DNA of 64,000 nucleotides from Schizochytrium sp. TIO01 (taxonomy: Eukaryota; Sar; Bigyra; Thraustochytrida; Thraustochytriidae), in contig SMSO01000031.1 of NCBI GenBank assembly GCA_004764695.1, positions 1,845,048 through 1,909,047 on the forward strand, in the 5' to 3' direction. A program made the translations under genes and the position numbers. Shown piece after piece: positions 27,857-37,763 of the stretch. The notes under the pieces were generated by a model. It ran no database searches. It was not told where the DNA came from and saw only the letters and a list, made by a program, of their open reading frames with translations. The stretch's first letter is position 1, and each line of letters opens with the position of its first letter.

Positions 27857-29515
27857 ATGGAGCAACAAAGCTTGCTTGAACAAGATCGCGACGAAGTCTT
27901 CAAGCAGCAAGCTTTATCATTAAATCATGCGGATGGATATGCTGGCAACCATGAAGAGAGCCGACGAATGGTTATTCTCAGGTCAAGAGCTAACCCAGGC
28001 TCTGAAAGAGCTGCTCGACAAAAACAAGAAGAACGGAGTCGCCGAAGGCGGCGTGAGAATGCAAGCTTTTCACGTGCCAAGATTGGGGAAATGACTTTAT
28101 TTGAAGCACTCACACTGCAGCCTCGAGAGAATAATGAATATAGGGATAGCAGTGAGGAGGAGGATGACGAATCAGTACCTATTCCATTGGTCGTGAAGAG
28201 TAAAGAAATTCGAGCTCTCGTCTCGGAAAAAAGATTGCGTGAATACCCGTACTTTCAAAGACTTCTCGATGGACCATGGACAGCCGAAGGCGATGCTGTT
28301 CTTGATTTTCCAAGCATACGTATGCTCGACGCATTCTGGCTCGTGCTATGTTGTGCAGTGAGCCCATTGGAGAACCCTGTTAAAAGTGTCCCGCTTGGGT
28401 TCCATAACTGCATCCAAGTTCATTCTGCCGCTTGCATGATTGGACACACTGCACTTATGGATCACACAGAAGAATTCATTATAGCAAATCTTACTGAAAA
28501 CGTTTTCTTTCGTGCTTTTCGCATGGCAGAGCACTTTCACCGGCAGGAATTGAAAAGAGGACTCTTCCGTTGGCTCTGCTATTCAGGGAGGCTGCATCGT
28601 AAAGCAAGCACCCAGGAAGACGGATCGGTACCTTCAATGTATATTAGTGCAGATGGTAACTATTTGATCTGTAATGGGCAAAATCTGGTCAGCACACAAT
28701 TCTACGATATTCTGAAGTTAGAAATTGGTCGCAAAAGGCCTTATTTTATTCCTTGGCCAACAGCTCCTTCTTCACTTCAGTTCAAACTTGAATTCGATAA
28801 ACATGGAGCATATGCTTGTCACCTCGAACGCAGACGTGTTTCAGGACCTATACATAATTCAACACATTTTATATTGAGGAGTGAGGCCTCTAATGAAATC
28901 ATTATGGCAGCTTGCCACATCGAAGGCTCAAGCGAATTTACTTTTGCCTCCTCCTATCCGTCCTCCTTTGCTCGGACTGATCCTGATTTTCTCGGGTACA
29001 TTGAGTGCAACTTTCTAGGGACAACATTCATTATATATGACCATGGTATAAAGGCTCAGGACCCCGCGGCACTGGCTTTTCCTGAATTAGTTCAAGGCGA
29101 GCACGGGGCTATCATATACCAGCCAAATGTTTTGGGACGTGTGCCAAATTCAATGACGGTTCTAGCACCAGATCGTCGTAGAGATCTCCCTCCAGGACCT
29201 AGCCTTGTAAAGAGATATGAATCAAGCTCCTTGGACGGGATCTTTCAACTGCATACAGTAAAACCCATCTGGAATGAGTCGACACAGACCTGGAAAATGG
29301 ACTTCGGAGGTCGTGTTGAAACTGCAAGTAAGAAAAACTTCAAATTGCAACGCGTCAATGGGCCTAACATTCAAGATCCTTCCAAGGATTGGCTCATGCT
29401 TTTTGGAAAGGTTTCGAAACACCGTTTTAGCCTGGACTTTAAGTATCCTCTTACAGTGGTCCAAGCAATGAGTATTGCTATGACAACCTTTGCAGACAAG
29501 CTCCTGGTATGCTAA
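27857..29515 (+). CDS. tubby-like protein with an N-terminal BTB-like domain
   Basis: The product is 552 aa from ATG 27857 (MEQQSLLEQD). After a basic segment (about 50-75, RRRRREN) and an acidic stretch (DSSEEEDDES), residues about 125-260 look like BTB plus a short BACK-like region: SEKRLREYPYFQRLLDGPW, an FPSIRMLDAFWLVL segment and an AACMIGH-DHTEEFI helix pair. Residues about 305-552 form a tubby domain: FLGTTFIIYDHGIK, YQPNVLGRVPNSMTVLAP, KPIWNESTQTWKMDFGGRV, KNFKLQ and the C-terminal signature FSLDFKYPLTVVQAMSIAMT. Tubby domains bind PI(4,5)P2 and, in TULP3, carry receptors into cilia; BTB domains often recruit cullin-3. The basic phosphoinositide pocket is not obviously conserved. The tubby call is firm; the BTB call rests on pattern only. 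Confidence 0.85.
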   Translation: MEQQSLLEQDRDEVFKQQALSLNHADGYAGNHEESRRMVILRSRANPGSERAARQKQEERSRRRRRENASFSRAKIGEMTLFEALTLQPRENNEYRDSSEEEDDESVPIPLVVKSKEIRALVSEKRLREYPYFQRLLDGPWTAEGDAVLDFPSIRMLDAFWLVLCCAVSPLENPVKSVPLGFHNCIQVHSAACMIGHTALMDHTEEFIIANLTENVFFRAFRMAEHFHRQELKRGLFRWLCYSGRLHRKASTQEDGSVPSMYISADGNYLICNGQNLVSTQFYDILKLEIGRKRPYFIPWPTAPSSLQFKLEFDKHGAYACHLERRRVSGPIHNSTHFILRSEASNEIIMAACHIEGSSEFTFASSYPSSFARTDPDFLGYIECNFLGTTFIIYDHGIKAQDPAALAFPELVQGEHGAIIYQPNVLGRVPNSMTVLAPDRRRDLPPGPSLVKRYESSSLDGIFQLHTVKPIWNESTQTWKMDFGGRVETASKKNFKLQRVNGPNIQDPSKDWLMLFGKVSKHRFSLDFKYPLTVVQAMSIAMTTFADKLLVC

Positions 29516-29678
29516 ATCATAATCCTAAATGACTGTATCCCTGGCAGGTTGTCTGTTGTAAATTTTTTACTCGATGATTTTATTATAACTTTATTGCTGT
29601 TCAATTCCAATTGTATGGTAAACTATTTTCTTCTGTCTTTAGAAATAAGCGCTACATATCCTGAGGTCTCTTCTTGGC

Positions 29679-31208
29679 CTACATGCGTGCGTGTCTTTTG
29701 ATTGCAAGCTTTGTCATTTGTTGCTCCATTATGAGCGTAGCACCAGCAGGAATAACATAAGCTTTAACGTTCGAAGCTAAGGGCTCAATGCGACGTCCTA
29801 CTGAGCGAGAATCAAGGCTGTTACCACCAAAGATATGAGTGGTTTCTGATACGCAATATTCATAGATATAGCCCACCTCGGCCTTCAGGCCACAGATGAT
29901 GTCTCCAAGGTTTTCATTAGCTTGCTCACGGGTCATCGTATTCACTTGATAAACAATGGATTCCATCCAAGCGTGCGTTTGTTCCACGCGGGTTGCCATG
30001 CGTGCAAGCTTAGCCTTGATCATATCATGCTCTGAAAGACGCTTGCCAAAGGTCTTGCGCTTCATGGCAAATTTAAAGCACTCCTCCACACATATTCGTG
30101 AGAGGCGATTACAAAGGGTCGATAGATACAGACGCTCATGGTTCAAGTTATGCATGAGCTGACGAAAACCCTTGTTGAGGTTGTCCCTCCCACCGATAAT
30201 GCATTCAGCGGGTACTCGAACATTGTCAAACTCAATGTATGAAGTTGAGGCGATTACAGCACGATCACCAAGACCAAGCTTACGCACAGAAATGCCCGGC
30301 AACGTCATGTCAACAAGGATTAGTGTAGTTCCAGCTTGAGCTGAGACACTCATGTCAGTTCTACAGGCAAGCACAATGAAATCAGCATACCCTGCATTTG
30401 TTATCCATTTCTTAACACCATCGATACGAAGTGTACGTCCGTTATCCTCAAAGACTGCACTAGTTTGAAGCGAGGCGACATCACTTCCAGCGTTCGGTTC
30501 AGACATCCCAAGAGCAATGAACTTACGCCCCATGAGTACATCGGGCGCGCACGTTCGGCGCTGCTCTTCAGTACCGTATGCCATGATTGCAGAAAGGGCA
30601 ATCGCAGGGCCATTCGTAATTGCGGCCATGACATAGCCGTTCCCACAGCGTGTGAGTTCATCGTAAAGAATAAACTCATGAAACGCATCAAATTCATCCA
30701 CCTCTGGGACGGCTGCATCAAGATACGCTCGAGGAAATTTGTCTGCGCCCGTCATAAGCGCTAAAAAGCCTTGTCGGCCCATTTCCTCCGTAATCTTAGC
30801 AGGTGGCCGTTTCTCTAGCTCCCATTCTTCCATACTTGGAATGAGCATTTCATTTACAAATTTTCGCACGCGGGCACGAAAATCAATATGGGTTTGCTTG
30901 TAGTACGGCGAGTTGAAGCGCAAGGTCCAGATCGGTTCACTGAATGGTACGACTCCTTGGGTAGCCGCGTACCCTTGCAGCTTGCCAACACGAAGACGAT
31001 CTCCGTACTTTCGGAGGACTCCATCATGATGGTACAGTTGGAATTGTTCCGTACCATCCTTACCTGCAAACTTTGCCAACAGTTGCTTGCCGCCAGGATG
31101 CATCGGGATGAATTTAGATACATCATACACGTCACCTTCTACAATCACCCATGCGTCGTCCTCGGTGCAATGTTTTGCCACCTCCTCTCGTGTGACCTCA
31201 CGCAGCAT
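29679..31208 (-). CDS. cytochrome b5 / acyl-CoA dehydrogenase fusion, PTS1-like end
   Basis: The product is 509 aa. Residues 1-75 form a cytochrome b5 domain with the haem motif HPGG (37-40) and a second haem His in YHHDG (60-61). The rest (about 105-509) is an acyl-CoA dehydrogenase: GMSEPNAGSDVASLQTSA (FAD-binding strand), GVKKWITNAGYADFIV, NHERLYLSTL, RKTFGKRLSEHDMIKAKLA. The Glu of the C-terminal EGT motif used by medium-chain enzymes is replaced (PAGATLIM), but HERL (Glu at about 355) sits in the helix that supplies the catalytic base in isovaleryl- and long-chain enzymes. The protein ends HARM, fitting a peroxisomal PTS1 tripeptide (ARM). Fusions of this type are known in fungi. The b5 domain could pass electrons from the flavin or feed it. 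It is divergent from the RGS gene. Confidence 0.9.
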   Translation of the reverse strand: MLREVTREEVAKHCTEDDAWVIVEGDVYDVSKFIPMHPGGKQLLAKFAGKDGTEQFQLYHHDGVLRKYGDRLRVGKLQGYAATQGVVPFSEPIWTLRFNSPYYKQTHIDFRARVRKFVNEMLIPSMEEWELEKRPPAKITEEMGRQGFLALMTGADKFPRAYLDAAVPEVDEFDAFHEFILYDELTRCGNGYVMAAITNGPAIALSAIMAYGTEEQRRTCAPDVLMGRKFIALGMSEPNAGSDVASLQTSAVFEDNGRTLRIDGVKKWITNAGYADFIVLACRTDMSVSAQAGTTLILVDMTLPGISVRKLGLGDRAVIASTSYIEFDNVRVPAECIIGGRDNLNKGFRQLMHNLNHERLYLSTLCNRLSRICVEECFKFAMKRKTFGKRLSEHDMIKAKLARMATRVEQTHAWMESIVYQVNTMTREQANENLGDIICGLKAEVGYIYEYCVSETTHIFGGNSLDSRSVGRRIEPLASNVKAYVIPAGATLIMEQQMTKLAIKRHARM

Positions 31209-31980
31209 CTTTGTTTTTGCAAAGGGCTACTACAACGAAGTGAACGCTTGGCTTGCCCTTAGGGTGTATCAATGTTGGAGTATCTGTGTAAACCCTTTCG
31301 GGGTTTGTACGAGAAGAATTGGATACAGACAGGCAGGTTTCAACTTTTATTGACGTTCTAGTGTTGCCAAGGTACGCTTTCCTTTGCTCACGGGGCGGAC
31401 TTAGCACGAAGCTGTCTGGTGTCATTTAGACCGTCACGCACAATACCCCTCCTTTTTTCTTGACGTTGCCCACACCCAGCGGACTGAAACTTTCCGCACC
31501 TGATTCCCAAAATGATCAGTCAATAGATTGCATAAAAAACTATCTATGACGCAACGTTATAACAATGCATAAAGCAACAGGAGGGTTGCAATAACTCGCA
31601 TTCATGCCACCCAGTCAGCAGCAATCTAACTATCAAGATCTTTGGACGATATCGTCTTCAAGTTAGTGATTTCCTGACAAGTCCGTAAGTAAAAATAAAC
31701 TTTTAAAATGTTAAAACAAAAATGATATGGAAAAGATAAGGTGTGTATTATGGCTTGGGTCGTACATGACCATCCATCATCGTGCACGATAAAGCTTGAA
31801 ACGGTTCTATGCTATAAATTCCTGCTGTGATAGTCTCCGTTCATAGAAAAATCGCCAACAATAAGCCAAAGGGAAGCCGTGGAGCACATTCCAAGCGCAA
31901 TTGTTCTGGCAACTGTGTAGATGCTAGCGCCGAGGACTTGTTCGTAGTTTTTACAACATATACTAGATATAGGAGGCAGC
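31209..31980. promoter_or_regulatory. divergent intergenic region, b5-ACAD / three-RGS gene
   Basis: 772 bp between divergent starts, AT-rich, presumably both promoters. No other feature was recognised. Confidence 0.45.
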
Positions 31981-33798
31981 ATGGACATTCTTCGTGAGGC
32001 AGCAGCACGCAAGGCGCAGAGCGCTAAGAAATACTCAGATGATATTCATGCCCGATGGAAAACACAAAGTAAACACAGCTCGAAGGATTCGGCCCTTGGG
32101 TGCATATCCCGCAAGCCGAGCGTGAAAAAGCGCCGAAAGGACTTTTGGAGAAGCCAAATTGTCGCAGCGCAGCTTGTCAAAGCTACAGATGTACCCTTCG
32201 AAGCTATTATGTGGCTCGCAGACCAAAAGTCTGACCGAGTAACTTCTCAGAACTTGAATCTTTCTCCCGAAGACATTTGCTCACCAGTACAAAGAAAGCT
32301 TTTTGATGATGTAAACAAGCTATTGGAGAGTGAATCTGCAATGCAGGCCACGGAGCAGGTTCTCCGCACTGGTATTGCCCCGGCTTGTTGGTATGCATGG
32401 CTCGCTTTGGAAAAGTTTCGTACATCTTACTATTACGTGGAGGATGATGTTTGTTCTACAAATGATGGACGGGATGTGGAGGCCCGGAAGGAAGCAATGG
32501 TACTAGCGCAGCTCTTTTGCGATCAAGGCTCTCCTTTCTTTGTTCCTGTTGGAACCGAGATCAGGGAGACAATCCATAGAGTATTACATTCTACCCCAGA
32601 ACATGTTGACATTGGACGAAAACTGTTTCTCGGTATGCAGGGCAAAATTATGGTTGAGATGGAGCGCTTTCTCATGGAGGATTTTCTCAGCTGGCCAAGG
32701 CTACAACAAACAGCACAAGCAGAGGGCGCTGTGGTGCTCGGTCACATGTCGTTGGCAGAAATCCTCTCTTCACCTACAGCACAGAAGACTTTTGCTTCAT
32801 ATCTCGCAGGGAAAGACCCCTTGTCCCATTCACTTTTAGTATGGTTGAGTGGTCAGTCGAGTAGCTCTCGAGCTGCAGCGCTTTCTGAAAGTCAAGTACT
32901 ACGAACGGAATTAGCAAGGATTGCAAGCCAAGAACTGGTAAGCGCAGCTGCCAAGAATGAGCGCGAGAACAGCTTACGTGAATTAGAGAACCACATCTTC
33001 TTCTATCTTCGCGATCGCCACATGACAGACTTTATGTGGACAGAACAGTATCTGCAGTGCGTGAGTCAACTAACAGGTATTGCTTATCCTCTCCTTAGTG
33101 AAGCCAGTTTAAAATCGGGAGAAGCTATTTTAGAAGCAACAGCTACCGAGTGTAAGCAGGACGAACGATTTGAGGTCTCTGAGCAAGCTGTTTCCGAGAG
33201 TGCCTTGGACGGATCATCTGTTCTCTCTGCTCACAGCAAAGCAGGGCGGCCTAGTGTTGTCAGGCGTCTAACTGGTTCGATTCGGCGTAATGCTTCTAAG
33301 GGTGCCCGTAAGATTGGCCTTGCGCTCCCTCCTCAAACTCAGGAATTGCGTCTCAAGGTGAAAATATCTGCCACCCCCAGAGAATGGCGATACGCACAAC
33401 GCTGTTGTTGTGAGACCACTCCAAGGAAAATGGAAGCCTGTGTCTCATCAAGTGTAGCTGTAACGGGGCCAACCCAATATGTTGTGCTTGGTCTTGAAGG
33501 TGTGATGCAACACCCACGGCTTCGTCTTGTGTTCAAAGCTTATCTTTGCGAAACTTTCAGGCCAACTGATCAGTATGCCATGGAGCTGTTGCGTGCCTTG
33601 AAGGCTTTACGCACATCCACATCTATGACGCCAGACGTAGTTGTTCAGCACACTCTTCCTATTCTAAAGCAATATGTAGATGATGACTTCCTCTTTACTG
33701 CCTCAACGGATGAGTTAAATCGAGTCTGTACGAATATCTTTGCTAGGAAATACATGCCTTTGATCTCTGCTTTAGCTCAAGTGCCTCAGGCGTTCTAA
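31981..33798 (+). CDS. protein with three RGS-like domains
   Basis: The product is 605 aa, with no signal or membrane segment. After a basic N-terminus (1-55), three RGS-like helical domains can be traced. The first, about 85-240: CWYAWLALEKFRTSYY, then PVGTEIRETIHRVL, then AQ-type GKIMVEMERFLMEDFLSW, the typical late RGS helices. The second, about 255-360: SLAEILSSPTAQKTFASYLA ... ENHIFFYLRDRHMTDFMW. The third, about 500-605: GVMQHPRLRLVFKAYLCETF ... DQYAMELLRALKALR. A Ser/basic linker (about 400-460) separates domains two and three. RGS domains accelerate GTP hydrolysis by G-alpha subunits or serve as docking modules (axin, D-AKAP2, RGS22). Multi-RGS proteins are rare; RGS22 is one and is linked to cilia and testis in animals. 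Recognition is by pattern, and domain three is the least certain. Confidence 0.75.
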   Translation: MDILREAAARKAQSAKKYSDDIHARWKTQSKHSSKDSALGCISRKPSVKKRRKDFWRSQIVAAQLVKATDVPFEAIMWLADQKSDRVTSQNLNLSPEDICSPVQRKLFDDVNKLLESESAMQATEQVLRTGIAPACWYAWLALEKFRTSYYYVEDDVCSTNDGRDVEARKEAMVLAQLFCDQGSPFFVPVGTEIRETIHRVLHSTPEHVDIGRKLFLGMQGKIMVEMERFLMEDFLSWPRLQQTAQAEGAVVLGHMSLAEILSSPTAQKTFASYLAGKDPLSHSLLVWLSGQSSSSRAAALSESQVLRTELARIASQELVSAAAKNERENSLRELENHIFFYLRDRHMTDFMWTEQYLQCVSQLTGIAYPLLSEASLKSGEAILEATATECKQDERFEVSEQAVSESALDGSSVLSAHSKAGRPSVVRRLTGSIRRNASKGARKIGLALPPQTQELRLKVKISATPREWRYAQRCCCETTPRKMEACVSSSVAVTGPTQYVVLGLEGVMQHPRLRLVFKAYLCETFRPTDQYAMELLRALKALRTSTSMTPDVVVQHTLPILKQYVDDDFLFTASTDELNRVCTNIFARKYMPLISALAQVPQAF

Positions 33799-34349
33799 TA
33801 CAACTTTTCTTTCTTTTTGAAATGAAAACCAATGAAAATTGGTTCTTTGCAATATATTGTTCAATCTATATTGTATCAATACCAGATCATCGATTAACAA
33901 ATCCTTTTGTACTCTCCTCGATCTAGATTTAGATTTAATTTAAAACCAATTTAAGCAACACAACATTTTGTACCACTTCTTTTGGTGGGCAAGTACTTCT
34001 TGTTCTTCAGTTAAGGCACGTAATACATCCAGCATACTCGATTGATTTATCTTTATTTTGCCTTGAAAGCTGATCGGCAAAATCTGCAATTTCCCATATA
34101 AATTATATACTTGCTAGCGTGCGGTACGCGGCATGAAAACTTATTTACAAGCTCTCTAAGTTCAACAATACAATTAAATGAAATGGTTTCGTTGCGAAAA
34201 TAGGATTGAATGAAGATTTAATTTTATAAATTCAAATTTCCAAAAACAAAGGGGTCGCTTTTGGAAAAGCTAAGTAGTCATCTTAAATGATTGTTCAGAT
34301 ACAGCAAAAATTGAGAAAGCATGACAACGACAGGTATGAACGTAGAAAA
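33799..34349. other. intergenic, convergent 3' ends
   Basis: 551 bp of AT-rich sequence between the RGS gene and APC2 stops. Nothing recognisable. Confidence 0.5.
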
Positions 34350-36710
34350 CTAGCCCGAATTTGATTTTTTCAAGTAATAAGCACCACTTGAAACCTCCAA
34401 AATTTCGTCCTTGACGAGCTTATCGAGAAAGGCTTCTAGCTCATTAATGTTTTTCTCATACTTGTGCTCACCTGTTGAGACAAACATTTTCAGCATATTA
34501 TGGATTCTCTCCAGTGGCAGAGCATCGTAGTTATTAAGCATACCTCTTACGAAAGACTCGTACACCTTCATCTCCTCAGCAAGTTGAGCGTCCGCAGAAA
34601 CAGCACGATCGGCGTCATCATCTTCACCGCCGCCATCATTTCCGCCCTCGTGTTCGTCAGAAAGGCTCTCAACCGCGTGATAAATTACCTTTTCACCAGG
34701 CGAGCGCTCAGAGCGCACCACGCCAGCATTGACCCAAAATGACATTCGCTTTCTTACAGTATCTGCATCAACATCAATGGCTTTAGCAAGGTCAGAAAGT
34801 GTCCAAGTTTCCTGGTCAGCAAAATGTAAAACAAGGTTTGCCAGCATCGGAGACACAGTGAAGGTCTTTGTTTGATTGTCGTCAAACTCAAGCTCCAAGG
34901 AAACCATACCGAGATTAGATTTCCAGTTGAGCTGACGCGGATTCTTCAGGACAGCATATTCGTGTGCAATGGCCTCCATGCGTTTGTTGATGACCGGGTG
35001 TGGTTTGATATCATCACCATGAAGAGTTGGCCAGAATTGTTTGGAGATGATTGTCGCCTCCATAGCCTCAAGTTCGATTCTATCTGAGCTGTCGTCACTC
35101 GATGCCATCGATCGTTGGGACTTGTTCGCCAATGTGTTCTTAATGTTGCTGTTGATACGCTTGGACTCTTCAATATCCTTGACCATGATTTCACAGCTTG
35201 TCATGGAGCTCTCGCCAAAACGAAGTTTCAAGAGCTCAAGGTTACGCACTTCGCGTTCAGCATCAAACTCCAGAGAAGACAGAAGCTTGTCAGCTAGCAT
35301 CAAACGGTATTCGTTTACAAAAAGCTCCTTGGAGCCGTAGATATGCACAAGCATACCAAGAATGTCATTGGATCGGCGACTGCGCGATGTCTTACGGGGG
35401 TCTGCTTCGATAGGGTCTGGAGTCCAGTCTTCTGGGTCAGCTGTTTCCTCAGGGTCTTCATCGTCACTTTCGTCGTAATTATGGGTAATGGGCCTGATCT
35501 CCGTCTCTCGAAGCTCCTCAAAAAGCTCAGAGTTTCCATCATCAGTGAGACTAGTGACGATACAGCGTACTGTGTCTTCTCGTTTTCTAAGGTAGGACTT
35601 GATCGGCTCGCTAATAGCTTCGAGCAGCACTCCACTGGTATCGACAAGCCGCAACGCTTTGATGGTTGAAATGTACACGTCGAGAATTTGCGCCGTGTTG
35701 GCGCCAGGGTGCAGAAGTCGAGAGGCAAAAGCCTGCCTGAGACTAATAACAAGGTCACGATGCTGATGTGTACGTGCAAGGCAGTCTTTAAGATCCATCA
35801 GCGCTGGTGAGCTATCGGGGAACTCACGGATGATATCAAATACTTCAGTCATGCGCAGGTCACAAAGCGTTTCGAACACGTGAAATTCAAGTCGTGTGCG
35901 GTACTGTGCAAACTTCTCCTTGCAAACATTTTTATCAGCTATGCAGCCCTCAAGAAGCTCCCTTAGCCACGAGAGTGCCACTGAGTCTAGCCATGCGCTC
36001 ACACGTCCTAAGAGATGTTCCTCAAACTTCCCCTTGCACACCCTTGTGATATTTCGCTCCGTCTCCTGGCACAGTGTATCCGACAGCGGCTCCTCAATAA
36101 GTTGGAACCATTCCAGCTCTCCCATCTGCTGGCCAAACTCCTCCAGCGGCATTAGATTCTGCACTACCGTGTCTACGTCCATGTCATCTTCATCCTCATC
36201 TTCGTCATCTACATCTTCTTCTTCGTCATCTTCGCTATCCTCAGCATCTCGAGCCTTCTGGTCTCTCTGATGCTTTGCCAGTGCTCGTCCCAAGTATACG
36301 TGTACGCGCCTCCTGAACTTCTTCAGTTGAGCCGCGTCGCCGAGCAGCAGGACGTTATTGAACCTCGACCTCACCGCTGCACAGCAGGAAGTACTGCTTT
36401 GAGCTGCCTCGCAGCGTTTCGCAGCCGAGTCAAATGCGCGTGCAATCCGAAGCAGCGGTCGGAGCGTATCGCTCGCGATTTCCATGCACGCGCCCACGTC
36501 GCAGGCGTCTGTTTTCAGGGCACTCGCAAAGGCCTCTACAGAAGGGCGCAACCGTCGAGACTCCATCTCTACCAGTAGCCATTCTTGCAGTAGTGGTGCG
36601 AGGTGGCGGTCTGTTAGGACGGCATCGAGGGCGGATTCAAGGTGCTCGCCCGAACTAGACCCGTCCAGGTGCTGGGAGCACGCATCCAGACACGCTGTCC
36701 ACGCGGACAT
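34350..36710 (-). CDS. APC2: anaphase-promoting complex cullin subunit APC2
   Basis: The product is 786 aa from the first ATG (MSAWTACLDA). The N-terminal half is helical cullin-repeat-like sequence with an acidic run (DSEDDEEEDVDDEDEDEDD). About 440-640 is the cullin homology region: DILGMLVHIYGSKELFVNEY, RLMLADKLLSSLEFDAEREV, NLELLKLRFGESSMTSCEIM and VKDIEESKRIN. The C-terminus (about 690-786) is the winged-helix APC2 domain: AEEMKVYESFVRGMLNNYDA, LPLERIHNMLKMF, then DEILEVSSGAYYLKK. APC2 binds the RING subunit APC11 and forms the catalytic core of the ubiquitin ligase that drives anaphase and mitotic exit. As in other APC2 proteins there is no neddylation lysine motif of canonical cullins. 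No ATG precedes this start in frame. Length is close to animal APC2 (about 820). Confidence 0.93.
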   Translation of the reverse strand: MSAWTACLDACSQHLDGSSSGEHLESALDAVLTDRHLAPLLQEWLLVEMESRRLRPSVEAFASALKTDACDVGACMEIASDTLRPLLRIARAFDSAAKRCEAAQSSTSCCAAVRSRFNNVLLLGDAAQLKKFRRRVHVYLGRALAKHQRDQKARDAEDSEDDEEEDVDDEDEDEDDMDVDTVVQNLMPLEEFGQQMGELEWFQLIEEPLSDTLCQETERNITRVCKGKFEEHLLGRVSAWLDSVALSWLRELLEGCIADKNVCKEKFAQYRTRLEFHVFETLCDLRMTEVFDIIREFPDSSPALMDLKDCLARTHQHRDLVISLRQAFASRLLHPGANTAQILDVYISTIKALRLVDTSGVLLEAISEPIKSYLRKREDTVRCIVTSLTDDGNSELFEELRETEIRPITHNYDESDDEDPEETADPEDWTPDPIEADPRKTSRSRRSNDILGMLVHIYGSKELFVNEYRLMLADKLLSSLEFDAEREVRNLELLKLRFGESSMTSCEIMVKDIEESKRINSNIKNTLANKSQRSMASSDDSSDRIELEAMEATIISKQFWPTLHGDDIKPHPVINKRMEAIAHEYAVLKNPRQLNWKSNLGMVSLELEFDDNQTKTFTVSPMLANLVLHFADQETWTLSDLAKAIDVDADTVRKRMSFWVNAGVVRSERSPGEKVIYHAVESLSDEHEGGNDGGGEDDDADRAVSADAQLAEEMKVYESFVRGMLNNYDALPLERIHNMLKMFVSTGEHKYEKNINELEAFLDKLVKDEILEVSSGAYYLKKSNSG

Positions 36711-37232
36711 GGCGCCCCGCTTCGTGGAGCTTTGATTTCTGTTTGTCTGCAAGAGCTACAAGGGCAGTGAAAAGCGTCTGATTTTATCAGACGAAATTTT
36801 AAGAGCGTTTTTACTAATTTTTATTCTCTTTTCTCTTTCTCTTTTTCTCACTTTCGAAAAGCATGATCAAAAAACTTTACCTGAAATAGAAAATCGAGAC
36901 AGCTTAAAGCACACAGGCCTCATCCCTGTCGAGCAGTCATTGCAGCCCAGACACGACTCGAAGACAGCATCGAGCAGAACAAAGAACCTCTGCAGGGTCC
37001 TGTTTGTGATACATGAAAGTTGGTTCTTTAGAACGCGTTGTGCGTCTAAAGTGTACATGCCTTATGCACCAGTACAGCTAAGTAGCTGATCTAGCTAGGC
37101 ATTAGCGATAATAACGCTCGAAGAAGGCGTGCAAAAAGTTGACCTTACGATCAAACCTCGATTGCCGAGTCCCTGTGGGCAACCACTGGCTCGAGCAGCG
37201 CCGCGAGCTGGCTTGGCCTGGCTCGCTAGAGG
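36711..37232. promoter_or_regulatory. divergent intergenic region, APC2 / MDH1B-N-like gene
   Basis: About 520 bp between divergent starts. A pyrimidine-rich run (36820-36850) is present; nothing else could be assigned. Confidence 0.45.
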
Positions 37233-37763
37233 ATGACGGAAACGGCGGATGCGGCTTTCGTGTACCGCGTGGCCGGGTTCTCTTCGTGTCCGTACTACAC
37301 GAAGGCAACGCAACATGCGGAGTATGTGAGAGATCAGGTCCGTGAGCAGAACTTATCTGACGTGGATAATTTTGATGTATACACGCTGGAGTTTCCCACC
37401 AGAGATGGTTTTTTTCAGTGGCTTGATGACCACCGGCAGGAGATTAAAGCTCCCGAAAGCCACCGCTCAAGCCCTGCGATTTGGCGCGAGGCGCGAGGTG
37501 GGACGACGACTTTTGTTGGTGGTCTCGACAAATTATCTATGGACATTGAAGTGCAGACCGGCGGGCGTACTTGGCCCACCTCAGGAGTGCAGCTGACCAA
37601 CAACGTCGGTCGTGTGGTGATCTCCAAGGTTATGCTGGCGCTAGCCTTCATATACGCGGTTGTACTCCTCATATTTAACTCACCGAAGGAGTATCGCTGG
37701 TACATCTCCACACCAATTACCATCGCAGTTGTCGTATATGGACAGCTTGTAGTCTCTGCATGA
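37233..37763 (+). CDS. glutaredoxin-like protein of the MDH1B N-domain type with membrane anchor
   Basis: The product is 176 aa. Residues 9-100 are thioredoxin/glutaredoxin-like: VYRVAGFSSCPYYTKATQHA has the CPYY site (single Cys, where glutaredoxins have CPYC), and HRSSPAIWREARGGTTTFVGG closely resembles the [20 protein letters not shown] segment in the N-terminal domain of MDH1B, the divergent malate-dehydrogenase paralogue. The dehydrogenase part is absent. Instead two hydrophobic helices follow (VISKVMLALAFIYAVVLLIF and about 160-176), so the domain is probably displayed on the cytosolic face of a membrane. Without a resolving cysteine, thiol chemistry would be monothiol or absent. A hydrophobic 28-codon frame just downstream (37815-37901) could add a third helix by splicing a 66-nt intron. 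Role unknown. Confidence 0.75.
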   Translation: MTETADAAFVYRVAGFSSCPYYTKATQHAEYVRDQVREQNLSDVDNFDVYTLEFPTRDGFFQWLDDHRQEIKAPESHRSSPAIWREARGGTTTFVGGLDKLSMDIEVQTGGRTWPTSGVQLTNNVGRVVISKVMLALAFIYAVVLLIFNSPKEYRWYISTPITIAVVVYGQLVVSA

